DNA of 64,000 bases from Bacteroidota bacterium (GCA_016183765.1 JACPEA010000009.1:1-64000); one strand, 5' to 3'. Positions 17,050-26,522 are shown, counted from the stretch's first letter. Numbers and translations are program-made. Notes: a model not told the origin generated them from the letters alone.

Positions 17050-17898
17050 ATGAAGATTAATTTTTCTCCATCATTTGATCATGCGCCGGAGCTGTCTACG
17101 GAGTATTATGCCCGTATCATCGAGAATGTGCGCGATGCGATCATCATTACCGATGCGGAAATGGTGATCCAGAGCTGGAACAAAGGAGCAGAACTGATCT
17201 ATGGCTGGACACAGGAAGAAGCCGTAGGCCGCAAGATCAATGATTTGCTTGTTTCAGCGGAAGGGCAGGAGCTATACCGTACAAAGGTGAACGAATTCCG
17301 CCGGGAGGGACATTTCCTGAGTGAGGAGACCCGCCCAACCAAATCGGGACGTATCATTCATGTTTCTATCAGCGCTTCCGCTGTATATGATAATCAGGGG
17401 AGGCAGGTTGGTCTGGTATCTGTCACTAAAGATATTACAGAAAAAAAACAGATCGAACAGCAACTCCGTTTGCTGAACCAGCACCTTACCCAGGAAGTGA
17501 GTCGCAAAACCAACCAGATCAACCATGTATTCGACAGGATCACGGACGGTTTTTTTTCGCTGGATAAAGACTGGCGTTTCCTGTACCTCAACAAACGCAT
17601 GGGCGAGATCGTTCACCATACTCCCGATTCCCTGGTCGGTACAATTATCTGGGAATCTTTTCCTGCATTGCTTGGTTCAGAATCAGAAAAGATATTTAGA
17701 GCTGCCGCTGCAGATGGTGAAAAGAGAGTGCATTACGATTATTATGCGCCCCTGTCTCTCTGGTACGAAGTGCATATTTACCCTTCAGCAGAGGGTCTTG
17801 ATGTGTTTGTAAGAGATATTACCGGTAAGAAGAAAGCAGAGGAGACCATCCTGAAAAAAACCGCCTGTACCAGTTCATCAGTAGTATCAACCAAATGA
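17050..17898 (+). CDS. Multi-PAS sensor histidine kinase, N-terminal part (before frameshift)
   Basis: 282 residues holding two PAS domains: the first (about 20-140) opens YYARIIENVRDAIIITDAEM and closes with VTKDITEKKQIEQQL, and the second (about 160-275) ends VRDITGKKKAEETIL. There is no signal peptide or membrane helix, so the sensor is cytoplasmic. Reading stops shortly after an A7 tract (17854-17860); re-reading one A there gives L-K-K-N-R-L-Y-Q-F-I-S-S-I-N-Q and joins it in frame to the next ORF, which carries the kinase. The last 14 or so residues are therefore out-of-frame sequence. Confidence 0.75.
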   Translation: MKINFSPSFDHAPELSTEYYARIIENVRDAIIITDAEMVIQSWNKGAELIYGWTQEEAVGRKINDLLVSAEGQELYRTKVNEFRREGHFLSEETRPTKSGRIIHVSISASAVYDNQGRQVGLVSVTKDITEKKQIEQQLRLLNQHLTQEVSRKTNQINHVFDRITDGFFSLDKDWRFLYLNKRMGEIVHHTPDSLVGTIIWESFPALLGSESEKIFRAAAADGEKRVHYDYYAPLSLWYEVHIYPSAEGLDVFVRDITGKKKAEETILKKTACTSSSVVSTK

Positions 17899-20168
17899 TC
17901 GTTCGTGCTACGAGCGAAGAGCTTATTTTCAAAGAAGCTTGTGATATTGCCATCCAGGTGGGTAAGTTCTCCATGGCCTGGATAGGCAAACTGGATGAAG
18001 TAACAGGAATGCTTGTTCCCATTACTTATGCAGGAGAGGAGATGGAACATTTGATTTCGCTGAGCGCCAATACTTCTTTGCGTGAGATATATAATGACAC
18101 CAGCAGCCCTACCCTAAAAGCCATTAAAGAGGCCCGGCATATTATTTGTAATGACCTGGCCGCTCAGGTTGACAATACGGCCTGGCAGGAAGTTTCTCAG
18201 CAGTTTGGTTTCCTGTCTTCCATAGCCCTACCCCTTTTTCTGGATGGCAAAGTGCGGGGTGTTTTTTCACTGTATGCTCCGGTCACAGATTTTTTTGATG
18301 AAGAGGAAGTGGCATTATTACTGGAGAGCGCCGGTGACATTTCATTTGCAGTTAGTGTGATAGATCGGGAGAAGAAGCGCGAAACCGCTGAAGAAGAACT
18401 CTTATTACTGAATGAAAGGTTTACCCGCATATCGAATGCAACCAATGATGTGCTTTGGGACTGGAACCTTGTAACCAACGAACTCTGGTGGAACCAGAAT
18501 TATAATATCCTGTTCGGACTGCCGGCCTACACCCTTACACCGGATATAAAACAATGGGAAGCCTATATCCATCCCGACGACAGGAAACGTGTTCTGGATG
18601 GCCTGCAGAAAGCGATTGACGGGGGCAGGGCATTATGGTCGGATGAGTACCGTTATGTCCGTAGTGATAAGAAGGAAACGATGATCTACGACCGTGGGTT
18701 CATCATGCGGGACGAAACCGGTAAACCTTTCCGGATCATCGGGTCCATGATGGATATCACCGAACGTAAAAAAGCGGAGAAAGAGATACGGGATTATAAA
18801 CTGGCACTGGATAAATCGGCCATTGTGGCCATTACAGACCAGCGGGGTATCATCAGGTATGCAAACGATAATTTTGCCAGTATTTCAAAGTACAGTGCAG
18901 AAGAATTAATCGGCCATGACCACCGTATCATTAATTCCGGTGTTCACCCCAAATCTTTCTTTAGCGGATTATGGGCAACCATTGCCAGGGGAGGTATCTG
19001 GAAGGGCGAAGTATGTAACCGCGCCAAAGACGGTACCCTGTACTGGGTGGATACCACTATCGTACCCTTCCTGAACGAACAGGGAAAACCTTATCAATAC
19101 CTCGTGATCCGGTATGATATCACTGAAAAGAAAAAAGCCCTGCTGCAGACACAACTGGCGAATGAACTGTATGAGAATGTGTCAAAAGCAACCAGTGATA
19201 CCATCCGCGACTGGGATCTTGTTACCCATACCATCCAGTTCAATACGGGTATTTTCGATGTGTTCGGTTATACAGCTTTTGATTTGAAGCAGGCTTCGAA
19301 CTTCGGCTGGGATAAGGTACATCCTGATGACAAGGCAAGGGTGGAAGACACACTCTCTGTCTGCCTGGAGCATAAGCTCAGGAATGTGCAGATGGAGTAT
19401 CGCTTCCGTTGTGCAGACGGATCGTATAAATATGTGTTCGACAGGTCATCAATCGTTTACGACGATACCGGAAAACCGGTCAGGATGGTTGGCGCCATGC
19501 AGGATATTACCTGGCAGAAAGAAGAGAATCTGCGTATTACCAAAGCTACGCTGGAAGCGCAGGAACAGGAAAGGAATCTCCTGGGAAGGGAACTGCATGA
19601 CAATATCAACCAGATACTGCTGGGCTCTTTGCTAAGCCTGGATATGTCGAGGAAAGTGGAACAGGACCGAAGCCCGATTTTCGTAGAAAAAACAATGGGG
19701 TATATTACCCAGGCAATTGATGAGATCAGGAAACTGTCGCACAGATTGGCGCCCGCTTCCTTAACGGAACTCCCGTTGAAACAGATCTTTGAAGGGTTAC
19801 TGCTCACATTCAATATCGGTGATCGTCCGCATATAGTGTTGGAGGTAGATGTATTTCCTAAAGATATGCTGTCCGATGAGATCAGAACTAATCTCTACCG
19901 CATTTGCCAGGAACAGGTGGGTAATGTGCTCAAATACGCTGATGCAGAAAACCTGTGGATTCAGGTAAAGCGGTCAGATAACCATATCGTGATGACCATC
20001 CGGGATGATGGTAAGGGATTCAATCCACGGGGTAAACAGAAAGGCATCGGCCTCAGCAATATGCAGAAACGCGCAGAACTGCTGCAGGGCACATTCATCC
20101 TGAAAACGGCGATCGGGCAAGGCTGCGAGATAACCGTTACGGTACCTGTTCCCGGCACGACAAATTAA
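17895..20168 (+). CDS. Multi-PAS sensor histidine kinase, C-terminal part with GAF, PAS and kinase domains
   Basis: 757 residues in frame with the continuation of the preceding PAS protein. Order: GAF domain (about 5-150), three PAS domains (about 175-300, 305-420 and 425-545, each ending in a '.DIT...' signature), then a HisKA_3/NarL-type kinase. The phospho-acceptor is H568 in GRELHDNINQILL. The ATP-binding lobe has the N-box LYRICQEQVGNVLKYA and a G-box DDGKGFNPRGKQKGIGLSNM. Its ATG overlaps the upstream stop (ATGA), so coupled translation as a separate protein is possible. No response regulator gene is adjacent. Confidence 0.8.
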   Translation: MIVRATSEELIFKEACDIAIQVGKFSMAWIGKLDEVTGMLVPITYAGEEMEHLISLSANTSLREIYNDTSSPTLKAIKEARHIICNDLAAQVDNTAWQEVSQQFGFLSSIALPLFLDGKVRGVFSLYAPVTDFFDEEEVALLLESAGDISFAVSVIDREKKRETAEEELLLLNERFTRISNATNDVLWDWNLVTNELWWNQNYNILFGLPAYTLTPDIKQWEAYIHPDDRKRVLDGLQKAIDGGRALWSDEYRYVRSDKKETMIYDRGFIMRDETGKPFRIIGSMMDITERKKAEKEIRDYKLALDKSAIVAITDQRGIIRYANDNFASISKYSAEELIGHDHRIINSGVHPKSFFSGLWATIARGGIWKGEVCNRAKDGTLYWVDTTIVPFLNEQGKPYQYLVIRYDITEKKKALLQTQLANELYENVSKATSDTIRDWDLVTHTIQFNTGIFDVFGYTAFDLKQASNFGWDKVHPDDKARVEDTLSVCLEHKLRNVQMEYRFRCADGSYKYVFDRSSIVYDDTGKPVRMVGAMQDITWQKEENLRITKATLEAQEQERNLLGRELHDNINQILLGSLLSLDMSRKVEQDRSPIFVEKTMGYITQAIDEIRKLSHRLAPASLTELPLKQIFEGLLLTFNIGDRPHIVLEVDVFPKDMLSDEIRTNLYRICQEQVGNVLKYADAENLWIQVKRSDNHIVMTIRDDGKGFNPRGKQKGIGLSNMQKRAELLQGTFILKTAIGQGCEITVTVPVPGTTN

Positions 20169-20199
20169 CGGGCTGTTCACCATTTATGCCCTTTATCCA

Positions 20200-20230
20200 T
20201 TTGCCAGTTGCCCGTTTTACGGTATTTTTG
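20200..20230 (+). promoter_or_regulatory. Consensus Bacteroidota promoter of def
   Basis: TTTG (20200-20203), a 19-nt spacer and TATTTTTG (20223-20230) match the -33/-7 consensus TTTG-N19-TAnnTTTG exactly. Transcription should start near 20236, about 20 nt before the ATG at 20257. Confidence 0.7.
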
Positions 20231-20256
20231 CTGCATTTTAGCAAATACTGTAGTCA

Positions 20257-20835
20257 ATGATTTTTCCGATCGTCGCATATGGAGCACCTGTTTTACGAAA
20301 AGTAGGCCAGGATATTGAGCCGGGTTATCCCGGGCTGACAACCCTCATCGAAGACATGTGGGAGACCATGTATGCCAGCAACGGGGTAGGACTGGCCGCC
20401 CCCCAGATCAATAAGGATATCCGCCTGTTTGTGATGGACAGCACCCAGATCTTCGCCAATCTTGAAAAAGAGGAAGAAGGTATATACCCGGATGCACCCG
20501 GCATCAAAAGGGTCTTCATCAACGCCAGGATCCGCTCGCTGGAAGGTGAGGAGTGGACCTATAACGAAGGATGCCTGAGCATTCCCCGCATCCGGGAAGA
20601 TGTAAGCCGTACCCAGACCGTGGTAATGGATTATCTCGACGAACAGTTCCAGCCCCATACGGAAAGTTTCAACGGTATCACCGCAAGGGTGATCCTGCAC
20701 GAATACGACCATATAGACGGTAAACTGTTTATCGATTACCTGAAACCCCTCCGTAAGAAAATGCTGCAGGGAAAACTCAATGATATCAGTAAAGGCAAAG
20801 TGAGAGTGGATTACAAAATGATATTCCCTAAATAA
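20257..20835 (+). CDS. def: Peptide deformylase
   Basis: 192 residues. All three family motifs are present: G-V-G-L-A-A-P-Q (43-50), EGCLS with metal ligand C106, and H-E-Y-D-H (148-152), whose two His and Glu complete the Fe/Zn site. The enzyme removes the formyl group from the N-terminal methionine of new proteins. The stop overlaps the ATG of the next gene by one base (TAATG), which indicates an operon. Confidence 0.97.
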   Translation: MIFPIVAYGAPVLRKVGQDIEPGYPGLTTLIEDMWETMYASNGVGLAAPQINKDIRLFVMDSTQIFANLEKEEEGIYPDAPGIKRVFINARIRSLEGEEWTYNEGCLSIPRIREDVSRTQTVVMDYLDEQFQPHTESFNGITARVILHEYDHIDGKLFIDYLKPLRKKMLQGKLNDISKGKVRVDYKMIFPK

Positions 20836-21758
20836 TGCGATATTCTTTTTTCTGCCTGCTTTTGTTGATCACCCTTTCTTCCCTTGCACAGGATACGGCT
20901 GTCATCATTGATGAAAAAAGATTTACCCTGAGCGAGGTGGTGGTAAGAAACAACTTCGATTACAAGACACTGCTTACCCAGATACAGGAGGATACCACTT
21001 TCTATAAAGCATTCCGCAACCTGCGCATCCTCGGGTTTTCTTCCTACAACGATATCAAGATGCTGGATAAGAAAGGAGCCGTAAAAGCCTCCCTTTCCAG
21101 TAAAACCCGCCAGAACCGGGTAGGTAACTGCCGCACCATGGATGTGCTGGAAGAAACAGTTACCGGCGATTTCTACGATCGCAAAAAAGAATACAATTAC
21201 ATGACTCCCGCATTATATGCGAGTCTTTTTTTTACCAAGGGAGAGGTATGCGGGGAAAATAATATCGTAAAAGGAAGGTTGAATGGTTTTAGTGATAAAC
21301 GGGGCATGGACAAACACCGCGAACAGTTGAAGATGCTGTTCTTTAACCCGGGCAAAAAGATCCCTGGTATCCCTTTTATCGGCGATAAGCTGGACCTCTA
21401 CGATGAGAGCGCTCATAAGTTATACGATTACAAGCTGGATATTGAGGAATCGCATGGTGGACTGGTGTATGTGTTTTCCATCACTCCCAAAGAAGATAAA
21501 GTGAAGAGCGACAGGGTGGTGGTAGACCAGATGGTAACCTGGTTCGACATGAAAACCCTGGAAGTACTTGCCCGCAATTATTCACTCAGCTACAAGGCCG
21601 GTGTATATGATTTTGATGTGAGCATGGAAGTGGAAATGACCAAATTCAACGGCTATACCGTGCCTAAAATACTTCGCTACCGGGGTAACTGGGATGTGAT
21701 CTTCAAAAAAAGGGAGCGGGCCATTTTTACCGCTACTTTGTTCGGCTTTCAAAAATAA
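20835..21758 (+). CDS. Secreted protein of unknown function, co-transcribed with def
   Basis: 307 residues with a signal peptide ending at about residue 18 (TLSSLAQ). The mature part begins with a short segment resembling the end of a carboxypeptidase-regulatory-like repeat (FTLSEVVVRN), then a mixed alpha/beta region rich in Lys and Tyr. The end (about 230-305) alternates strands as in outer-membrane or LolA-like beta sheets. No family is recognised with confidence. Translation is coupled to def by a one-base overlap and a terminator follows 4 bp after the stop. Confidence 0.75.
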   Translation: MRYSFFCLLLLITLSSLAQDTAVIIDEKRFTLSEVVVRNNFDYKTLLTQIQEDTTFYKAFRNLRILGFSSYNDIKMLDKKGAVKASLSSKTRQNRVGNCRTMDVLEETVTGDFYDRKKEYNYMTPALYASLFFTKGEVCGENNIVKGRLNGFSDKRGMDKHREQLKMLFFNPGKKIPGIPFIGDKLDLYDESAHKLYDYKLDIEESHGGLVYVFSITPKEDKVKSDRVVVDQMVTWFDMKTLEVLARNYSLSYKAGVYDFDVSMEVEMTKFNGYTVPKILRYRGNWDVIFKKRERAIFTATLFGFQK

Positions 21759-21762
21759 AATA

Positions 21763-21786
21763 AGGGCCGCGAGTGCGGCCCTTTCT
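21763..21786 (+). terminator. Terminator of the def operon
   Basis: AGGGCCGC-GAGT-GCGGCCCT followed by TTCT: a perfect 8-bp GC-rich stem with a four-base loop directly after the operon. Confidence 0.8.
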
Positions 21787-21820
21787 ATACCCCCCGGTAT
21801 ATGTTCAACAATGAACTTCT

Positions 21821-22840
21821 TTACAGATCATTCAGATAGGCGATGATCGTTTTTAAACTCTTTTTCTGTGGTATAATGGTGTAACTGGTAACGAGGGATA
21901 CGCTGCTGATCTCACGGACACCCAGGTAAAGGTCACTGCCGATCTTCGACAGGGATACCAGCCTGATCTTGCTTTTTACCGGGATCTTCCTGGCAAAAAA
22001 GGAGCGGGAAGCGTAATCGTGCCTGCAGATCACTACGGTCTTCTGGTTATCAAATACTGCAAACACTGCCGTATTCTTATTGGTGAAGTTCGGAGAAAGG
22101 ATCGCGGTCACTTTTACGTTGGGGACGGTGCTGTCGATATACCTGTCTGCCGTAACCCAGCGAAGGTTCTTCGACTCGATCTCGTAGCCATAATAAGACG
22201 GCACCAGTGGGTTATTGCTGATCTTGCTCCAGGTAGGCAGGTAACTGGTGTTAAAGTCCCGCACCCAGGAAAAAACGGTATCGACCCCTCTCAGCGGAAC
22301 TGGTACAGCTTCTCTTCCATAAAAAGCCTGCATATCGGTTTTGGCTGTATCAACGTCGTGAAACTTCAATTTAAAACTGGTATTGCTTGCCAGGGTCAGT
22401 TCCTTGTCCTCTGTAAAAGCACGTATCAGGAAACCGCCGCCGGTTTCCAGCAGGCTGCCGTCGGCAGTAGTGGTGGGCCTGAATACACGGATAAAATCGC
22501 CTTTCCTTCTTAACGGTAACAGCTCGATGCGCACATTACCCTGTGGCGTACCTGATGAGGCCGACCCTACCAGGGTGTTAGGTGCAAATTCAAGTTCCAT
22601 ACTATCGCCAAAATGCAGCTTGCCGCCGTTAACGGCATTCAGGGAATCCACTAACGGCTCTTTGGGGTAGAGAAGATCGAACAGGTCGTATACAGAAGCG
22701 GTATTGGCTACATTCCGCACCCAAACCGTATCATTCAACGGATGAGTGACGTACGTGGTAAAATTGTCCGATAACTCCTTCTTGCAGGAAGCAAGAAACA
22801 GTCCCGACAAACCAACCATGATATATACAATTCTCTTCAT
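21821..22840 (-). CDS. Lipoprotein of unknown function in the ECF sigma operon
   Basis: 339 residues with a lipoprotein signal peptide, lipobox L-A-S-C at residues 16-19. A ZU5-like beta segment may lie around 70-170 (GGKLHFGDSMELEFAPNTL), followed by beta-rich sequence with no recognised motif. It is the third gene of a leftward operon with an ECF sigma factor and a repeat/membrane/barrel protein (54 bp gap), so an envelope role under the same regulator is likely by context. Confidence 0.75.
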   Translation of the reverse strand: MKRIVYIMVGLSGLFLASCKKELSDNFTTYVTHPLNDTVWVRNVANTASVYDLFDLLYPKEPLVDSLNAVNGGKLHFGDSMELEFAPNTLVGSASSGTPQGNVRIELLPLRRKGDFIRVFRPTTTADGSLLETGGGFLIRAFTEDKELTLASNTSFKLKFHDVDTAKTDMQAFYGREAVPVPLRGVDTVFSWVRDFNTSYLPTWSKISNNPLVPSYYGYEIESKNLRWVTADRYIDSTVPNVKVTAILSPNFTNKNTAVFAVFDNQKTVVICRHDYASRSFFARKIPVKSKIRLVSLSKIGSDLYLGVREISSVSLVTSYTIIPQKKSLKTIIAYLNDL

Positions 22841-22894
22841 AAAGGTTAACTATCTGTCAGATACCCTTGGTATCGGTATTGTTGCCTGTTGCTG

Positions 22895-24583
22895 TTATTT
22901 CCTGTTTAAGTTGATCCGTAAACCTACTGCCAGTCCACCTACACTCAGGCGCTGGCGGAAACTGGCCTGCGGGCTGGTCATACTAGACAGATTATAACGG
23001 AAATAGGGTTCAAAGAAAACATGCATATCATCACTCAAACGTTTCACCACACTGAACCCGCCATACAGTCCCAGCCCTATATTACTCTTGTAAACATTGT
23101 TGCCCGACTTGTTCAGCGTTACGGTGGCCAGTGAAGAATCGAGGATCACTCCCTGGTACCAGGAGGAAAGGTTGATCACTACGCCTGCATTGATGCCGAA
23201 TTTCAGGTCCTCATTGCCAAACTGGTAACCTACCGTAACCGGAATATCAAAGCTGCGGTAGCGGTTACGCACGGTATTGTTGCGGAAACCAATGGTCTGT
23301 AATATGCTGGTATCCTGCACGATCACCGTATCGCCAGGGGCGCGGATGATGGTGCGTACCGTAACCACGGTAGTGGTCTTTACTTCATTTTCGGTACGGT
23401 ATACGTATTTTTCGTTGGCCTGCGAGTATTGCACACCGGCTTTCAATAAGATATTATCCGTGAGGGGTTTTACCAGTCGCAGACCGGCAGAATAACTTAC
23501 CTGCATGCTCTCACTGCTGTCTTTCTTCAGCAGGAACAACGGTGAGGCAGATACATTGTTTACCGATTTGAACGGCATATCAGGCGATGCATAGGCTTCC
23601 AGGTACCAATCGGTATTGCGGCGGCTGTCTGCCGGGCAGATAATGATGTTTTTGAACTGGTTGGTATGGTTAAGGGTCGAGAGATGTTTGTCCTGCAGGC
23701 TCTGCCATATATCGTATCCACCCGTCAACGTCGGTATGATGAATGCCGGCAACAGGTTTTGCTGATATGGTTCAATGATTTCCTCATGTGTATCTTCTGT
23801 CAGCTGCTTCTCCGTTACCTGGGCCTTTTTACCAAACGGGTCATACAGGGTTGTGGCAAGAGTCCTTCCGGATGGATCTGCCGGGTGCAACAGCTCGATG
23901 CCTGTTTTCCTGCGGTTGCCCAACAGGTTTCTGCTGTCTACAGGCTGCTCATCTTTTGCATCTACAGCCGGTGTATGGTTTTCTTCAGTAAGAGAAGGGA
24001 CAGCGGGATTCGCACCCTGGTGCCGGTTCTCAGAAACGGGTGTTTGGGATGATTTACCCGCGGCGGGTATTGTATTACTGATATTGTTCCCTGTGTCTTT
24101 TTGCTGTTGCGAAGTAAAATACATATAACCTCCCCAGACGGCTGCAGTTACGATGCCCAGTATCAGAACGGCGGCTGCCGGATAGCGGAACCAGAGGAAA
24201 CCGACACGGTCATCGTCCTCTTCTTCCGGCCGGACCTTCTCCCACAGGCCTGCAGGTACAGGCGCTTCCTGGTCGTGTAATTTACCGGCTACAAACTGGT
24301 CGAACTGTCCGTCACTGATACGGTCCCACAAAACTGCCGGCACAGGCGCTTCGGATCCGGACAGGGTGCCTGCCACAAAGCCATCGAATTGTTTATCGTT
24401 GATCTTCTCCCACAACCCATCCGGAACGGGGGCTTCGGCATCTTTGAGTGTGCTGCCCACGAACTTATCAAATTGACCTTCCACGACCTTATCCCAAAGA
24501 CCGGCTGGCACGGGCACAGCATGGTCTTTGAATTTGTCGTTAAAGAAGTCATCAAATTGGGTATCGTTCATTCTATACAGCAA
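22895..24583 (-). CDS. Sigma-associated membrane protein with four N-terminal 28-residue repeats and a C-terminal barrel-like domain
   Basis: 562 residues. Residues 9-117 contain four tandem repeats of exactly 28 residues, consensus Q-F-D-x-F-V-x-x-x-L-x-D-x-E-A-P-V-P-x-G-L-W, with Trp at 30, 58, 86 and 114. A single membrane helix follows (about 130-153, PAAAVLILGIVTAAVWGGYMYF), then a Pro/Ser/Thr/Glu-rich linker and a C-terminal region (about 330-562) of alternating strands ending like an 8-strand outer-membrane barrel (VGGLAVGLRINLNRK). Single-repeat relatives beside ECF sigma genes are common in this phylum and the layout suggests an anti-sigma-like role. The start overlaps the sigma gene by 11 bp; Met5 is an alternative start. 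Confidence 0.7.
   Translation of the reverse strand: MLYRMNDTQFDDFFNDKFKDHAVPVPAGLWDKVVEGQFDKFVGSTLKDAEAPVPDGLWEKINDKQFDGFVAGTLSGSEAPVPAVLWDRISDGQFDQFVAGKLHDQEAPVPAGLWEKVRPEEEDDDRVGFLWFRYPAAAVLILGIVTAAVWGGYMYFTSQQQKDTGNNISNTIPAAGKSSQTPVSENRHQGANPAVPSLTEENHTPAVDAKDEQPVDSRNLLGNRRKTGIELLHPADPSGRTLATTLYDPFGKKAQVTEKQLTEDTHEEIIEPYQQNLLPAFIIPTLTGGYDIWQSLQDKHLSTLNHTNQFKNIIICPADSRRNTDWYLEAYASPDMPFKSVNNVSASPLFLLKKDSSESMQVSYSAGLRLVKPLTDNILLKAGVQYSQANEKYVYRTENEVKTTTVVTVRTIIRAPGDTVIVQDTSILQTIGFRNNTVRNRYRSFDIPVTVGYQFGNEDLKFGINAGVVINLSSWYQGVILDSSLATVTLNKSGNNVYKSNIGLGLYGGFSVVKRLSDDMHVFFEPYFRYNLSSMTSPQASFRQRLSVGGLAVGLRINLNRK
24224..24559 (-). repeat. Four tandem 84-bp coding repeats
   Basis: The DNA for the four 28-residue repeats has an exact 84-bp period with diverged copies, so the array is old rather than a fresh slippage product. 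Confidence 0.75.
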
Positions 24584-25112
24584 CTTTTTGTAATTGTAAG
24601 ATTTGGTATTGCAGCATCTTCCGCGCCTTTACCAACTGGCTGCGACTGGTGCCGGGTTGAATATTCAGCATTTCCGCGATCTCTTCATGGCTATACCCCT
24701 CTATGGCATTCAGGTTAAATACCAGGCGGTAGCCATCGGGTAACTGGCTGATGAGTCTCATAAGGTCTGCTTCCCCCAGCTGCGAATAGGCCTGGGCATC
24801 AATAGAAGGGGTGTTCTGGCTATTGTCGTCTATGTCTTTGAACTGCAGTTTCTTTTTTTCCAGGTGGCGGATGGCGGTATTTACCACGATACGCCTGATC
24901 CACCCCTCAAAAGCCCCCTCGAACTTGAACTGGCCAATGTACTGGAACACTTTGATAAAAGCATCCTGGATCATATCCTCTGCTTCCATCTGGTCCTTGG
25001 CGTAACGGAGACATACACTCATCATTTTACCCGCATACTTATCAAAAAGCATACGCTGGCATCGGGCATCGTTGCGGATACAACCTTTTATCAGTTCGTA
25101 ATCTTCGGTCAC
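24573..25112 (-). CDS. ECF-type RNA polymerase sigma factor
   Basis: 179 residues with the two domains of group IV sigma factors. Region 2 spans about 10-90 (CLRYAKDQMEAEDMIQDAFIKVF, then F.GWIRRIVVNTAIRHL for -10 recognition), and region 4 about 115-170 (LPDGYRLVFNLNAIEGYSHEEIAEML with the helix-turn-helix that reads the -35 site). It overlaps by 11 bp the downstream repeat/membrane protein, the likely partner. The signal and regulon are unknown. Confidence 0.92.
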   Translation of the reverse strand: MTEDYELIKGCIRNDARCQRMLFDKYAGKMMSVCLRYAKDQMEAEDMIQDAFIKVFQYIGQFKFEGAFEGWIRRIVVNTAIRHLEKKKLQFKDIDDNSQNTPSIDAQAYSQLGEADLMRLISQLPDGYRLVFNLNAIEGYSHEEIAEMLNIQPGTSRSQLVKARKMLQYQILQLQKVAV

Positions 25113-25255
25113 CTGGGGAGCGTTTGTATAGTTTGGTATTCAAATAGATACCGCGGCAAGTTACTTCGTTGCCCTGGTTTTCTAATTATTTACCCGGAAT
25201 ACTTATGAGAAATCTGATATATGACAGATATGGATATTTTCTAAGTAGTTGATTA

Positions 25256-26365
25256 TTAAATAGTCAGAAATTGTTCCTGGATGTAGTCCACCACATTTAC
25301 CAGGCTACCCGTTTGCCGGTACACGGCCAGTTGCCGGTCGGCGCCTGTACCCAGCTCGAATATGCGGGTAATGTATTCGATGGCAGGGCGGCTTCCCAGC
25401 TCATCCACCACATCGTCCACAAAATTGAGCAGTTCATAGATCAGGGCGCGGGTATTGACCTCGGTCTCTTTTCCAAAATCGATGAGGGTACCATCGATGC
25501 CGTAGCGACTGGCCCGCCATTTGTTCTCATTGATCAGTGAGCGCTGGTAGATCATGAAATTCAGGTTCTGTCCCCGCAGTTTGTAGATCTTGGCACAGAT
25601 GGCCTGGAACAGTGCGGCAATGGCGATGGTTTCGTTGATGGTCATGGGTACATCGCAGATACGGAACTCTACGGTATTGAAGAAAGGGTGTACCCGAAGG
25701 TCCCACCAGATCTTCTTGGCATTATCGATACAGTTGGTTTTGATCAGCAGGTTCACATAACTCTCATAGGCTTCAATATTGTCGAAATAATCGGGTATGC
25801 CGGTGCGGGGGAATTTGTCGAACACTTTTGTGCGGAAAGATTTATAGCCTGTTTCCCGGCCTTCCCAGAAAGGGGAGTTGGTGCTTAATGCATACACATG
25901 CGGCAAAAAATACCGGGCCGTATTGGCAATATGGATGGCCATCCTGCGGTCTTCCATACCCACGTGCACATGCAGACCGAAGATCAGGTTACTCCGGGCT
26001 GCTTCCTGCAGTTCGTTCACGATCTCACTGTAACGGACGTGTTCAGTGATCAGTTGTGTTTCCCAGTGGCTGAAAGGGTGTGTGCCCGCAGCTCCGATCC
26101 GGTAACCCAGATCACCGGCTATCTGTGCTATATTGCCCCGCAGGGAAGCTACATCTTTGAAAGCTTCTTCTATGTTGCAGCAGATATCGGTGCCTACTTC
26201 CACCACTGCCTGGTGCATTTCTGCTTTCACCTTGTCTTTGAGGATCTTCTGGCCTTCCTGAACAATACGTTGTTCATGGCTCTTCAGCTCCCGCGTATGC
26301 GGATCCAGTACCATGTACTCTTCTTCCACGCCCAGCGTAAAATGTTTGTAATTCAGATTTCCCAT
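25256..26365 (-). CDS. Carboxylate-amine ligase, GCS2 / YbdK family
   Basis: 369 residues, the usual length. The N-terminal signature F-T-L-G-V-E-E-E-Y-M-V-L-D is the glutamate-cysteine ligase type 2 motif with the ATP/Mg-binding glutamates; GLHVHVGM and RVHPFFNTVEFRICDVP are the other conserved blocks. YbdK proteins join a carboxylate to an amine using ATP, with weak gamma-glutamylcysteine activity in E. coli. The next gene leftwards-reading is a separate ATP-grasp ligase, and an esterase lies beyond, which suggests a small amide or peptide pathway. Substrates are unknown. Confidence 0.9.
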   Translation of the reverse strand: MGNLNYKHFTLGVEEEYMVLDPHTRELKSHEQRIVQEGQKILKDKVKAEMHQAVVEVGTDICCNIEEAFKDVASLRGNIAQIAGDLGYRIGAAGTHPFSHWETQLITEHVRYSEIVNELQEAARSNLIFGLHVHVGMEDRRMAIHIANTARYFLPHVYALSTNSPFWEGRETGYKSFRTKVFDKFPRTGIPDYFDNIEAYESYVNLLIKTNCIDNAKKIWWDLRVHPFFNTVEFRICDVPMTINETIAIAALFQAICAKIYKLRGQNLNFMIYQRSLINENKWRASRYGIDGTLIDFGKETEVNTRALIYELLNFVDDVVDELGSRPAIEYITRIFELGTGADRQLAVYRQTGSLVNVVDYIQEQFLTI

Positions 26366-26390
26366 AACAGCACTTTCTTTATGCGTTGTT

Positions 26391-26520
26391 GTCGTGAATC
26401 GTCAGTAGTGAGTAGTGAGTGGTGAGTAGTGAGTAGGTTAGTTAACATGGATACACTCACCATTCACAATTGACCATTCACAATTGCTCACTCACCACTG
26501 CCCACTCACTACTCCCCACT
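26391..26520. repeat. Intergenic GTGAGTAGTGAG word repeats forming an imperfect hairpin
   Basis: The left arm (26405-26436) repeats AGTAGTGAGT units; the right arm (26487-26520) is an approximate complement. Between them CCATTCACAATTG is repeated in tandem (26460-26487, 14-bp unit). The first 23 bases (26391-26413) recur with two mismatches at 40939-40961. Confidence 0.7.
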
Positions 26521-26522
26521 TC

